From Carboxylicivirga sediminis (lineage in GTDB: Bacteria; Bacteroidota; Bacteroidia; Bacteroidales; Marinilabiliaceae), in NCBI RefSeq assembly GCF_018156225.1, contig NZ_JAGTAR010000003.1:124001-188000 (forward strand): DNA of 64,000 nt, given 5' to 3'. Shown piece after piece: positions 8,122 to 17,059 of this stretch. The notes beneath the pieces were generated by a model, which searched no databases, was not told the origin of the DNA, and saw only the letters and a program-made list of their open reading frames with translations. Each line of letters starts with the position of its first letter. Within the stretch, counting starts at the first letter, position 1. The position numbers were made by a program, and so were the translations under genes.

Positions 8122-9660
8122 CTACATCTCAAATCTGATACCTTGCGAAAGCGGTAACTCGTTGGAATAGTTAATCGTGACTGTTTGCCGGCGCATATAA
8201 TTTTTCCAGGCATCACTTCCGCTCTCTCGTCCACCCCCTGTTTCTTTTTCTCCGCCAAAAGCACCGCCAATCTCAGCTCCCGAGGTGCCAATATTGACAT
8301 TCGCTATACCACAGTCGCTCCCATTATGTGAAAGAAAGCATTCAGCCTCCTGCATATGCATGGTCATGATGGTAGAAGACAAACCTTGCGGCACATTATT
8401 CTGTATAGCAATAGCCTCTTTTAAATCCTTATAAGATATGATGTAAAGTAAAGGGGCAAACAATTCTTTTTGCAAAACGGGCAAATTGGCATCAACCAGT
8501 GCTATGGATGGTTTGACATAGTATCCGTTTTCCAAACCATCAATTTGCAAGGCACCTCCTTCTAATAAAAACTTACCACCTTGCTGTTTGCACTCCTCTA
8601 TACCTGAAACATAGCTTTTAACAGCTGCTTCGTCTACCAGAGGGCCCATGTGTGTGTCTGCATCTAAGGGATTACCAATTTTAACTTGCTGATAGGCATG
8701 AAACAAGCGTTCAATGACCTGTTCAATAACCGTTTCGTGAACAATGAGCCGACGGGTTGACGTACAACGCTGACCTGAAGTGCCGATAGCTCCAAAGTAG
8801 GTGGCAGGAATGGCAATATTTAAATCGGCGTTCTCAGTGATAATCATGGCATTATTACCTCCCAGTTCCAACAAGGATTTACCAAATCGTTTAGCCACCT
8901 CCTGAGCTACCGCTTGCCCCATTCGCACAGAACCTGTAGCCGATATCAACGGAATATGCTTATCTGCACTCATCCATTCACCTACCTCTTTGGCTCCTGT
9001 TACCAGGCTACTGATAGCCCCTGGTAAATTATTTGCTTCCAGTACATCTGCCATTAATTTATGGCATACTAAAGCCGTCAATGGTGTTTTTTCTGATGCT
9101 TTCCAGATGCACACATTACCGCATATCCAGGCAATGGCACTATTCCAGCTCCACACAGCCACCGGAAAATTAAAAGCTGATATAATGCCAACTATTCCCA
9201 ATGGATGCCATTGCTCATACATCCTGTGCATAGGACGTTCGCTATGCATAGTCAGCCCATACAACTGTCGCGACAGACCAACCGCAAAATCACATATATC
9301 TATCATCTCTTGCACTTCACCATAGCTTTCCTGCAAACTTTTTCCCATTTCAAAAGCCACCAGTTTGCCTAAAAACTTCTTTTCTGCTCTTAGTCTGTCA
9401 CCAAATTGCCTAACAACCTCACCCCTTTTGGGTGCAGGCACATTACGCCAATCAAGAAAAGCCGTTTTGGCATCTTCAACAATTTTGTCGTAAGCGTTTC
9501 GATCGGTACATTTTATTTTGGCTATTGACTGCCCGTTAACGGGTGAAGTAACGTCTAACAATGAGGCATTTGATCCGACAAATACTTGTCCAGTCCATGT
9601 ACCTTCATTAACTGGTTTTATTTCAAAATGATCTAATATTTCTTGTAACATATGCTTCAT
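8122..9660 (-). CDS. ALDH7-type aldehyde dehydrogenase (alpha-aminoadipic semialdehyde dehydrogenase-like)
   Basis: This NAD(P)-dependent aldehyde dehydrogenase of about 512 residues resembles the ALDH7/antiquitin family, which oxidises alpha-aminoadipic semialdehyde to 2-aminoadipate. Visible motifs are GIISAFNFPVAVWSWN (cofactor region), WKASEKTPLTAL, LLELGGNNAMI with the general-base Glu, and the catalytic Cys in GTSGQRCTSTRR. The C-terminal IGGAFGGEKETGGGRESGSDAW is characteristic of ALDH7. Starts at 9651, 9660 or a GTG at 9675 are all possible; I prefer one of the ATGs. It is the last gene of a three-gene unit after saccharopine dehydrogenase and DUF1338, 25 bp behind DUF1338. That context, more than sequence, assigns it to lysine breakdown; other ALDH7 substrates such as betaine aldehyde are less likely. 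Confidence 0.88.
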   Translation of the reverse strand: MKHMLQEILDHFEIKPVNEGTWTGQVFVGSNASLLDVTSPVNGQSIAKIKCTDRNAYDKIVEDAKTAFLDWRNVPAPKRGEVVRQFGDRLRAEKKFLGKLVAFEMGKSLQESYGEVQEMIDICDFAVGLSRQLYGLTMHSERPMHRMYEQWHPLGIVGIISAFNFPVAVWSWNSAIAWICGNVCIWKASEKTPLTALVCHKLMADVLEANNLPGAISSLVTGAKEVGEWMSADKHIPLISATGSVRMGQAVAQEVAKRFGKSLLELGGNNAMIITENADLNIAIPATYFGAIGTSGQRCTSTRRLIVHETVIEQVIERLFHAYQQVKIGNPLDADTHMGPLVDEAAVKSYVSGIEECKQQGGKFLLEGGALQIDGLENGYYVKPSIALVDANLPVLQKELFAPLLYIISYKDLKEAIAIQNNVPQGLSSTIMTMHMQEAECFLSHNGSDCGIANVNIGTSGAEIGGAFGGEKETGGGRESGSDAWKNYMRRQTVTINYSNELPLSQGIRFEM

Positions 9661-9685
9661 ACATTTTATTATCACTCAATAGGAA

Positions 9686-10585
9686 TTAGCTTTTTGGCTT
9701 ACCTGTCTGGCTTGAATAAGTACTTTCAAATATTTTATCTGCATTGGCTGTTTCGAAGCCATCTCTTCTATGCTTTCTTTCAATTTCATTTTCTGGTATA
9801 TGTGCAAACTCAGGCAACACTTTTCGTTCGGCAAACTCCACGTAACTACCCGCTATCTGATGGATATCCTCATTTGCAAAAGTGGCAGCCATCATCTTTG
9901 AAACCGACGAACTCTGTTTCAGTAAGCCATCCTTACTGGTTTTTATCAATCCTCCAGCATTATTTAAAGTGATACCTATTGACATCAGGAATTCATTAAA
10001 CACCTCCAAGGTATTGTATGGATGTGGCAGGTTGTGAACACTAATAGTAAAATGATTCAGGTAATATTTGTTGTAAATGGTCCACGAGGCATATTCACTC
10101 ACTTCAGCCAGCATCTGAAATTCTTCCCAGGAGGGAGTTCGCCATAGTGGAGAGTGCAAAAATTCATCAACCTGCATAGCATTATTCAAATCTAAATATT
10201 CGACAGGATCTGTTTTTACCTCATCTGTAAACGAGGTGATGACTTTTTGAATAGAATCAGGGAAATCATTAACGCGTAACTCACTGATAAATATTCTTGG
10301 AAGACTATTCTCCGGAGGTGCATACCAGCGTGCGTTTATCTTCTTATGCTCAAAATAGAAATCTTCCCTGGCCACGTAACCATGGTATAAAAATATCTTT
10401 TCCAGCGACTGAATGCCTAATTGCGGTACTCCAATGGTTCGAAAGGCAATATGATCATTTTCTATATCAGACAATTGGCTAATAATACCTTTATCTTTCA
10501 ACGCATGCATTATTTTGCCTACATCCGATACGCGTTGCTGATACCGGGTCATGAGCCCATCTAATATTTGATAAAGTGTATCCAT
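9686..10585 (-). CDS. DUF1338 protein, probable 2-oxoadipate dioxygenase/decarboxylase (HglS-like)
   Basis: A 299-residue member of the DUF1338 family, whose characterised member HglS of Pseudomonas putida is an Fe(II) enzyme converting 2-oxoadipate to 2-hydroxyglutarate in lysine catabolism. The motif DHIAFRT gives His45 and Arg49, the same four-residue spacing as the HglS metal His and substrate Arg. NHFTISVHN gives a second His (178), and GSYVEFAE gives a candidate metal Glu (250). It is clearly shorter than the roughly 460-residue P. putida protein. The start is the ATG at 10585, 2 bp after the saccharopine dehydrogenase stop, so translation is probably coupled. Genes on both sides act earlier in the same pathway. 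An aminotransferase making 2-oxoadipate is not in the window. Confidence 0.82.
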   Translation of the reverse strand: MDTLYQILDGLMTRYQQRVSDVGKIMHALKDKGIISQLSDIENDHIAFRTIGVPQLGIQSLEKIFLYHGYVAREDFYFEHKKINARWYAPPENSLPRIFISELRVNDFPDSIQKVITSFTDEVKTDPVEYLDLNNAMQVDEFLHSPLWRTPSWEEFQMLAEVSEYASWTIYNKYYLNHFTISVHNLPHPYNTLEVFNEFLMSIGITLNNAGGLIKTSKDGLLKQSSSVSKMMAATFANEDIHQIAGSYVEFAERKVLPEFAHIPENEIERKHRRDGFETANADKIFESTYSSQTGKPKS

Positions 10586-10587
10586 GG

Positions 10588-11652
10588 CTATATCTGTTTT
10601 TTATAATACTTTCCGTATGAAGTAGATAGAAAGTCATCTAGGTTAATATCTTCTTGCTTTAAATAGCCTTTAGAAGGCGTTACTCCCTGATGAACCAGCT
10701 CAACAACACTACAAACACTGGACGCTGTTGTCCAGGAAATTGCCCTGTATTCCTGTCCATCAATCTCCTGAGGTAAATAAGTATGGAAAAATTCTTCTCT
10801 AAATAGCTTATCACCCTGCCAGCCTTCCACTGCCGCATAAACATACACTACATCTTCCTTAACCGGTGGTTTAGCAATAGTCAAAATATCCTCCAGCACC
10901 TCCTTTTTATCTTTCAGAATGAGTTCAGTAATCAGAAAACGCATCAACCGTGCATGCCCCGGATAACGAATGGTTTTGTAATTCAATGTATCTACCTTAC
11001 CATCAAGTGTTTTGCATAAAGTACCCAGCCCTCCACTTGTATAAAAGGCTTCATATTCTCGCCCTTCAATATTTATGGTTTCTAATCCCATTAATGATGA
11101 AACGTACTTTCTTTTTCCATTGGTGATAACTTCCGCATCCTCAATGTATTCGTTAATAACACCGGCTGGTGACCAGTTAAATGAATAGCCCAATAAACCG
11201 TTCGGATATCTTGGCAAGGCGCCTACTCTTAGCTCCACATCTCTGAGTTTATCAAAACGCTTCACCAGGTCATATCCAACTATGCCGATGTAGCCAGGTG
11301 CTAATCCACACTGCGGTGCCATAATTCCCTTAGAAGTTGCCGAAAGTTTCATAATTTCATCGGATGTCTTGACATCCTCTGTTAAGTCAAAATAATGAAT
11401 ACCTGCCTGATGAGCCATTTGAGCAATGATGATATTATACTTATACGGCAAACACGATACCACCGCATCAAACTCTTTAAGTTTCTGAAAGGCAGCTTCG
11501 CGCTCCGTAATATCGATCATTGAGCTTTGGAATGAATATGAATTAGCTATGGGTTGTGAATCGAATCCATGTACATTAAAGGATTTGTTTAATAGAATGG
11601 CCACAAGCGATCCTACTTTCCCCAGGCCAACAACAGCAATGTTTTTAATCAT
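10588..11652 (-). CDS. Saccharopine dehydrogenase family protein (saccharopine to aminoadipic semialdehyde)
   Basis: This 354-residue oxidoreductase would split saccharopine into glutamate and alpha-aminoadipic semialdehyde, or work in the reverse direction. It opens with a Rossmann nucleotide site, AVVGLGKVGSLVA, directly after the chosen start MIKN at 11652. An upstream start at 11706 would add 18 residues before the Rossmann strand and is unlikely. The CGLAPGYIG motif and the GGLGTL segment are typical of Lys9-type saccharopine reductases. It is the first gene of the trio with DUF1338 and ALDH7. The gene cannot be assigned a direction from sequence, but a DUF1338 enzyme in the operon favours breakdown over biosynthesis. 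The lysine-ketoglutarate reductase that would make saccharopine is not seen here. Confidence 0.85.
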   Translation of the reverse strand: MIKNIAVVGLGKVGSLVAILLNKSFNVHGFDSQPIANSYSFQSSMIDITEREAAFQKLKEFDAVVSCLPYKYNIIIAQMAHQAGIHYFDLTEDVKTSDEIMKLSATSKGIMAPQCGLAPGYIGIVGYDLVKRFDKLRDVELRVGALPRYPNGLLGYSFNWSPAGVINEYIEDAEVITNGKRKYVSSLMGLETINIEGREYEAFYTSGGLGTLCKTLDGKVDTLNYKTIRYPGHARLMRFLITELILKDKKEVLEDILTIAKPPVKEDVVYVYAAVEGWQGDKLFREEFFHTYLPQEIDGQEYRAISWTTASSVCSVVELVHQGVTPSKGYLKQEDINLDDFLSTSYGKYYKKQI

Positions 11653-11983
11653 TATAAAATATTTTAGGATGGTTAACTCTTGATTAAATATATAAAAGAA
11701 AATCAACTACACAAAGAGTTGAAATACTAATAATTACAACAATTACAAGGTCCTAAAATAGTGTTACTATAAAAGCTAATTCTGTGACGAATTGTTACAA
11801 AATAAGTAGCTGCACTATCAAACGAGATGATTAGAAAGAAGAAAAGCCATTAGCCATGTTTAGCATGGTTAATGGCTTTATAAAGTAATATTAATACAAT
11901 AATCATCCGGTTTTTAGGGCATGAGGTAAAAACAAATTAATATTGGTCATCCATCGAGCGCCTCACTATGGGAGAATGCCATT
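11653..11983. other. 331-bp intergenic region
   Basis: It holds the upstream region of the saccharopine dehydrogenase operon and the terminator of the Crp-like gene. No RNA gene or small reading frame with convincing features was seen. Confidence 0.5.
11843..11879 (-). terminator. Strong terminator after the Crp/Fnr gene
   Basis: Sixteen-base arms beginning AAAGCCATTA and ending TAATGGCTTT enclose a five-base loop with one wobble pair. Reading on the minus strand a T-rich stretch follows, so it terminates the gene ending at 11984. Confidence 0.8.
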
Positions 11984-12697
11984 TTAAACAGAATAGAATG
12001 ATGAATAGCTCATCCGCTTGAGTTTGGGGATATCTATATAGCGTATTTGCCGGCCATTGAGCTCAATCAGTTTATCCTCTTTAAATTCAGATAACATGCG
12101 AATTACGGATTCAGGCACCGTACCAACTGCACTGGCAATTTCCTTGCGCGAAATGGTGGCTTTTAAGGTGTTATCTTCATCCAACTGGAAAATATCCGCT
12201 AAATGCAATAAAGTTGCTGCCACCCGTTCCCGAATTTGCTTTTGAGAAACATTCAAAATAAAGCGCTGAGTCTCTTCCAGTTCCATACAAGCCATTTGTA
12301 ACAACTTATAAGCGAAATTTGTATTGGTACGTACCAGTTTCAGCAGGCAGCCTTTTTTGATAAACCCTGCTTTAACGGGGCCGGCAGCTTCACTGGTTGT
12401 GCAAGCCAACTCATTGGTCATCACAGAGCGAAAACCAAGTATCTCACCTGAGCGAGCATACCGAATCACCAGTTCCTTACCTTTTGCACCACGTTTAACC
12501 TGTTTAACGATGCCTTCGATAATCAGCATGAGATGCTGTAACGCACAACCTTCATGATACAGTGCTGTTTTACTATCCAACTCTTTGTGAACAATATTAT
12601 CCGCCAGATATAGCTTTTCGTCACCTGACAGACAATCAAATAAACTAAAACTATTTAGCAATGCCAATGATTCATTCGTGCTGTGTTTCGTTCTCAT
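11984..12697 (-). CDS. Crp/Fnr-family transcriptional regulator
   Basis: A 237-residue regulator with an N-terminal cyclic-nucleotide-binding fold (about 15-130) and a C-terminal Crp-type winged helix (about 155-225). The HTH core reads TISRKEIASAVGTVPESVIRMLSEF, and VPESVIR aligns with the recognition helix. The N-terminal part lacks a set of Fnr cysteines arranged for an iron-sulfur cluster, so it is not a classical oxygen sensor. Cys residues at CLSGDE, CAL and CTTSEA are scattered. The gene is monocistronic, with a terminator after it and about 190 bp in front. The effector and targets cannot be told; citrate, lysine or glycan genes nearby carry no recognisable Crp site that I could confirm. 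Confidence 0.88.
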   Translation of the reverse strand: MRTKHSTNESLALLNSFSLFDCLSGDEKLYLADNIVHKELDSKTALYHEGCALQHLMLIIEGIVKQVKRGAKGKELVIRYARSGEILGFRSVMTNELACTTSEAAGPVKAGFIKKGCLLKLVRTNTNFAYKLLQMACMELEETQRFILNVSQKQIRERVAATLLHLADIFQLDEDNTLKATISRKEIASAVGTVPESVIRMLSEFKEDKLIELNGRQIRYIDIPKLKRMSYSSFYSV

Positions 12698-12843
12698 ACT
12701 TTAAGAATTCAGAAACTGAAAGCCAGCATATTATTACTTGTTGAGCCTTCGGTCCTATGGTTAATTTCGCCCTAAAAACAGTTCGAATTACAAATATGCA
12801 ATAAGTAATTGAGTAAACTTTGCATCCTAGCTAATTTAACAAT

Positions 12844-12879
12844 TAGGAATAGCCGGTGTGGTGAAACCGGCTACTCCTA
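12844..12879 (-). terminator. Terminator after the beta-mannosidase gene
   Basis: TAGGAATAGCCGGT pairs with ACCGGCTACTCCTA with one mismatch around an eight-base loop, 11 bp past the stop codon. The trailing minus-strand sequence is moderately T-rich. Confidence 0.65.
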
Positions 12880-12889
12880 TTCTACTCAA

Positions 12890-15436
12890 TTAATAAGTAT
12901 CAATTAATGATTTATGCTTAAGCTTTAAGGTACTTGCCTTATCAACCTGTCCTGTATGTAATCTAAACCGAACCGCATATTTCTCTCCGGGTAACATATC
13001 GAAATAGTTGTCGCTAAACTGTCCATCCAATTCATCAAACTCCAGCATTATATCCTTTACAAGGGTAGGTGATTCAAGTTCTATCTGTAATTCATCGGGT
13101 GATAAGATACTAATCTTGGATACGATTTCGGGCACTGATAACTTCAGGTCTTTGGGCGAGACAAAATACAAAGGATTACGAGAAGTAACATGGCTTCCGT
13201 CCATCAATGTAACATCAAGCACCAGTTCAGTCGGGTCATGGCTCTTAATAATATCTTTGATTGGTTTTTTCAATACATTCACACTTGTATTGGCCAACAG
13301 TTTCACATCAACATTTTCTTCCCAAATTACCTGCCCTTCAAGGTCGGAGAGTTTTAACTGCAGCCTTCTATCCATATCTTTGGTCAAATCAGACACCAGG
13401 TAAACTTCAACTGTATCGTTTTTAATTACAGCCGATACCAGCTCATTGGCATAAGCATCTCTCACCTTATAATGCAAGGCTTTCCAACGGTTGTAATAAT
13501 CAACTGACGACCATGAAGCCACGGGCCAGCAGTCGTTTAACTGCCAATACAATGTCCCCATGCAGAACGGCATGGCTCTGCGATGAGCTTCAATGGCCAT
13601 TTTAATTCCTTTGGCTTGTAATACCTGGCTAACATACACATACGATTCAAAATCCTTAGGCCAATTGTAATCGCGTTTGATGTATTTATCAATAACCGGA
13701 TAACCCACTCGATGCTTTTGGTGTGCTTTCATCACCTCCGAATCAATCGAACGGTCTGCCGGCAAGGTAAAAGCATCAATGGTTTTCATCTCAGGTAACG
13801 ACTGAAAGCCATATTCGCTCATAAAGCGGCCGATATTTTCCTCCTCCAGAAACACTTCGAAAGGATCCTGAGCATGCCATACAGCCCACAGGTGCACATC
13901 TCCATCGCTATTCACCGGATAGCCCCAACCATACTTTGGCGAAGAAGGCCAATAGGCTTTTGAAGGATCATAGGCATTGACCACCTCAGGCAATAACTCA
14001 TTAAATAGCTTTTCGTAATCGTGCCATACCGTTGCTGAATCTGCTTTTGTGAAATGACGCGACCAGCGCCAATCCTGCCAGCCAATGTAGTTCTCATTAT
14101 TGCCACACCAGAGGGCAACAGATGGGTGGTTGCGCAAGCGCTTAACATTCTCTACCGCCTCCTGGCGCACATTCTCAAGGTAATCAGTTTCGCCAGGATA
14201 CATGCTGCAGGCAAACATAAAGTCCTGCCACACTAATAAGCCCTTTTCATCACATAAATCGTAAAAATAATCTTCCTCATAAAAGCCACCACCCCATACA
14301 CGTAACATGTTCATGTTGGCATCAAGGGCATGCTGAATTACCCGCCGGTAATCGGCCGAGTCTACTTTGCTCTGGAAACTCTCCTGAGGTATGTAGTTGG
14401 CTCCCTTTGCAAAAACCGGTACCCCATTTAACTCAAAGTGAAAGGAAGAGCCCTTTTCGTCAGGATTTTGAACCAGTTTTAATTGACGCACCCCAATCCG
14501 GCTCGATTCCCTATCCATTAATTCGTCCTCTCTAATTAAGCGGGTTTCGATGGTGTAAAGATGTGGCTCGCCAAGTCCATTGGACCACCAAAGCTTTGGC
14601 TGGTCTATATCAAACGTACAAATAATCCTGTTCAAGCCTTTTTTGAGCGATACTGTCTGTTGTTTGTTTACATTGGCTTCGTCACAGCTAACAATCAGTT
14701 CAACATCCGCTTCAATCAATGACTCAATTTCGACTTCGGCCTGCAAACGGGCCAAATCAGTACTTACATCATTCTGAACAATAAACTGATCGGTGATCTG
14801 AGCTCCACTCCAGGCTTTTATATAAACGGGTCGCCAGATACCGGCAGTAATGTAAACAGGGCCCCAATCCCAGCCAAAATGAAAGGCCGGTTTTCGGGAG
14901 TAAACATAGTCATCAAACAGTGGAATGGTATCCGCTTGTCGCAGTATGGTATTAGCATCCACTGCATTCCGGAAGCAGACTTCCAGCAGGTTATCTGTGA
15001 GCTTCACATGTTGCCTGATGTCAGCGGCCCACGCACGAAAGTAGTTATTAGCAGCAATAATTGGCTGGCCATTCAGATAAACATCCGCATGGGTATCCAG
15101 GCCATCAAAACACAACACTATCGATTGGTTGTTCAGGAACTCCTTATCTACATCAAAGTTTGTTTTGTAAATCCAGTCGCGCTCGCCTATCCATTGCAGT
15201 TCCTTCTCGTTATTGCGGTAATAAGGCTCCGGAATCAAATCATTATCAAATAAATCCATATGAACAGAGCCTGGTACTTTAGCGGGTAAGAATTGCGTAC
15301 TGTCTTTCTCTGCAAAAACCCAGTTACTTTCATTCAACGAAAAAATTTCGGGTGTTTTATCCTTTAACGGTTTCTGACATCGATTAAAGATAAACAGGCC
15401 AAATAAAGCAATTACAACATAAACTGAAACTTTCAT
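12890..15436 (-). CDS. Beta-mannosidase, GH2, lipoprotein
   Basis: An 848-residue exo-beta-mannosidase from the ATG at 15436; the longer frame to 15469 would put 11 extra residues before the signal. The signal is followed by FNRC, a loose lipobox. The order is a GH2 sugar-binding sandwich (WIGERDWIYKTNF), an immunoglobulin-like domain, and a TIM barrel with the beta-mannosidase motif NMLRVWGGGFYE. The acid/base Glu448 is in CGNNENYIGW and the nucleophile Glu541 in FMSEYGFQS, both as in the characterised Bacteroides enzyme. It likely cuts the Man-beta-GlcNAc core of N-glycans or mannooligosaccharides. It lies 185 bp from the sulfatase gene upstream and may form a regulon with it and the AraC gene. 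Confidence 0.93.
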   Translation of the reverse strand: MKVSVYVVIALFGLFIFNRCQKPLKDKTPEIFSLNESNWVFAEKDSTQFLPAKVPGSVHMDLFDNDLIPEPYYRNNEKELQWIGERDWIYKTNFDVDKEFLNNQSIVLCFDGLDTHADVYLNGQPIIAANNYFRAWAADIRQHVKLTDNLLEVCFRNAVDANTILRQADTIPLFDDYVYSRKPAFHFGWDWGPVYITAGIWRPVYIKAWSGAQITDQFIVQNDVSTDLARLQAEVEIESLIEADVELIVSCDEANVNKQQTVSLKKGLNRIICTFDIDQPKLWWSNGLGEPHLYTIETRLIREDELMDRESSRIGVRQLKLVQNPDEKGSSFHFELNGVPVFAKGANYIPQESFQSKVDSADYRRVIQHALDANMNMLRVWGGGFYEEDYFYDLCDEKGLLVWQDFMFACSMYPGETDYLENVRQEAVENVKRLRNHPSVALWCGNNENYIGWQDWRWSRHFTKADSATVWHDYEKLFNELLPEVVNAYDPSKAYWPSSPKYGWGYPVNSDGDVHLWAVWHAQDPFEVFLEEENIGRFMSEYGFQSLPEMKTIDAFTLPADRSIDSEVMKAHQKHRVGYPVIDKYIKRDYNWPKDFESYVYVSQVLQAKGIKMAIEAHRRAMPFCMGTLYWQLNDCWPVASWSSVDYYNRWKALHYKVRDAYANELVSAVIKNDTVEVYLVSDLTKDMDRRLQLKLSDLEGQVIWEENVDVKLLANTSVNVLKKPIKDIIKSHDPTELVLDVTLMDGSHVTSRNPLYFVSPKDLKLSVPEIVSKISILSPDELQIELESPTLVKDIMLEFDELDGQFSDNYFDMLPGEKYAVRFRLHTGQVDKASTLKLKHKSLIDTY

Positions 15437-15620
15437 TTTTAACGATTTAGCAATGCTTATAGCAAGCATTTCGGTTATAATGCTGCAATACTAGTTTTCC
15501 AGTTCAGGATTAAAAAATTCTTACTAACATCGTATTAAAAGCCGATAATATTGTAACACTGCCCTTGGTTGCATGCTGACAAACTATCGGTTTATTATGA
15601 ATGATGAGAGTAGGGAATCA

Positions 15621-17057
15621 TCACTTAAACTGATCGTATTCAGGATTTACGCACTGCTCCTTCCAGCGGTTGTACATAAACCTTAACCCGTCAACGCTTT
15701 CGGGGTATTGCCCTTTGTCGTCAGTTGCGTCTATCCACTTATCAAGGGTTGTACGCATCCGGTTTAGCTCTCCCAGATACTCCTCGCTATAAGCCAGATT
15801 ATTGATCATATCCGGGTCCTTCTCCACATCGTAAAGTTCTTCAGATGGACGCTCATTACCCCAGAATTTAGCTGGATTTTCACCTAACTTATCTTCGCTC
15901 GCCAATTGATGCATGCGTTTGCTTATGTCCCATTCATCTCGGTAATTTGGCTGCATATATGGTCGATCCGGATAAAAATTGCGAATGTAACGAAACTCTT
16001 TTGTGCGCACCGAACGGATTCGATCGATGGTAAAATCACAACGATCGCGAACTGAAATAATGAATTCACGCGGCTGATAGTCGGCTGCCAAAAAATCGAT
16101 ACCTTCCGTATATGATGGTATCTCAATATTGGCCAGTCCAAGTGTTGTGGTTCCGATATCAAGACCACTTATTAAATCATTATTGACTGTTCCCTTTTGC
16201 AATTTCCCATCTTCCCCATAATAGGCTATTATGAATGGCACATTTGTACCAGAATCATACAAAAACTGCTTATGCCGCCATAAACGCATACCATGGTCTG
16301 AGATGAAAAAGATATAGGTATTTTCGAGTAAGCCATCTTGACGAAGTGCTTCCACAATTTCGCCCACCTCTCTATCTGTCAGCTCAATGCATTCAAGATG
16401 ATTGGCTAAGTCCTGACGAATAAAAGCAGAATCAGGGTAGTAAGGAGGTACTTCCATCATATCAGGGTCAATCGCTCTTATTCTTTTTTCCTTAAACTTT
16501 CGGTTATACACATGTTTATTGCCATACAATTGAATCTGGCCGAAAAATGGCTGCCCCTCTTCACGGGCATTCCAATCGATTTTATTGCCCGACATGCCAT
16601 ACATGCCAATGGAGCGAAAATCACCTTCATACAGGTTACGTCTGTCGTACCAGAAGTTATAATCATCTTTCCCCCAATTGTAAGTGAAATAACCGGCATC
16701 CTTAAACAGTTCAGGTATCGTTTTAATGGTATCCGGCAAAAAGATAGCTGATGCCAAATCGCGACTGCTGTGATGATTATGCAACCCTAATGTAGTTGGC
16801 ATTGTGCCCGTGATGATGCCCGACCTGACAGCAGAACAGACGGCAGCCGGCATGTGCACATTAGTATACTTAACCCCGTTTATTGCCAATTCATCAACAT
16901 TTGGGGTATTTACAATGTTGTTACCATAGCAACCGAACTCCGGACTAAGATCTTCCACGTAGATCCAAAGAATATTGGGTTTAATTGTTTCCTTTTGGCA
17001 GCCAACTGTCATTATTAGTGTACTAAAAAAAACTAATAGCAATTGAAGTTTATTCAT
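15621..17057 (-). CDS. Sulfatase, S1 family (formylglycine-dependent), lipoprotein
   Basis: A 478-residue sulfatase. The signal ends at VGC (Cys20), so it is probably a lipoprotein. The metal-binding start ILWIYVEDLSPEFGCYG is followed by the activation motif CSAVRSG, in which Cys74 would be turned into formylglycine by an anaerobic maturase encoded elsewhere. The second metal site is FFISDHGMRLWRHK. The PNILWI..EDL form and the C-terminal DVEKDPDMINNLA match family S1 members acting on sulfated sugars such as heparan N-sulfate or mucin-type glycans; I cannot fix the substrate. It follows the AraC gene by 2 bp, so the two are cotranscribed. Context with beta-mannosidase, sialidase and GH20 suggests host or algal glycoprotein degradation. 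Confidence 0.93.
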   Translation of the reverse strand: MNKLQLLLVFFSTLIMTVGCQKETIKPNILWIYVEDLSPEFGCYGNNIVNTPNVDELAINGVKYTNVHMPAAVCSAVRSGIITGTMPTTLGLHNHHSSRDLASAIFLPDTIKTIPELFKDAGYFTYNWGKDDYNFWYDRRNLYEGDFRSIGMYGMSGNKIDWNAREEGQPFFGQIQLYGNKHVYNRKFKEKRIRAIDPDMMEVPPYYPDSAFIRQDLANHLECIELTDREVGEIVEALRQDGLLENTYIFFISDHGMRLWRHKQFLYDSGTNVPFIIAYYGEDGKLQKGTVNNDLISGLDIGTTTLGLANIEIPSYTEGIDFLAADYQPREFIISVRDRCDFTIDRIRSVRTKEFRYIRNFYPDRPYMQPNYRDEWDISKRMHQLASEDKLGENPAKFWGNERPSEELYDVEKDPDMINNLAYSEEYLGELNRMRTTLDKWIDATDDKGQYPESVDGLRFMYNRWKEQCVNPEYDQFK

Positions 17058-17059
17058 CT

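Noticed and set aside
15537-15593. Inverted CCGATA/TATCGG after the sulfatase gene
   Set aside because: The 37-base loop makes it too weak to be a reliable terminator.
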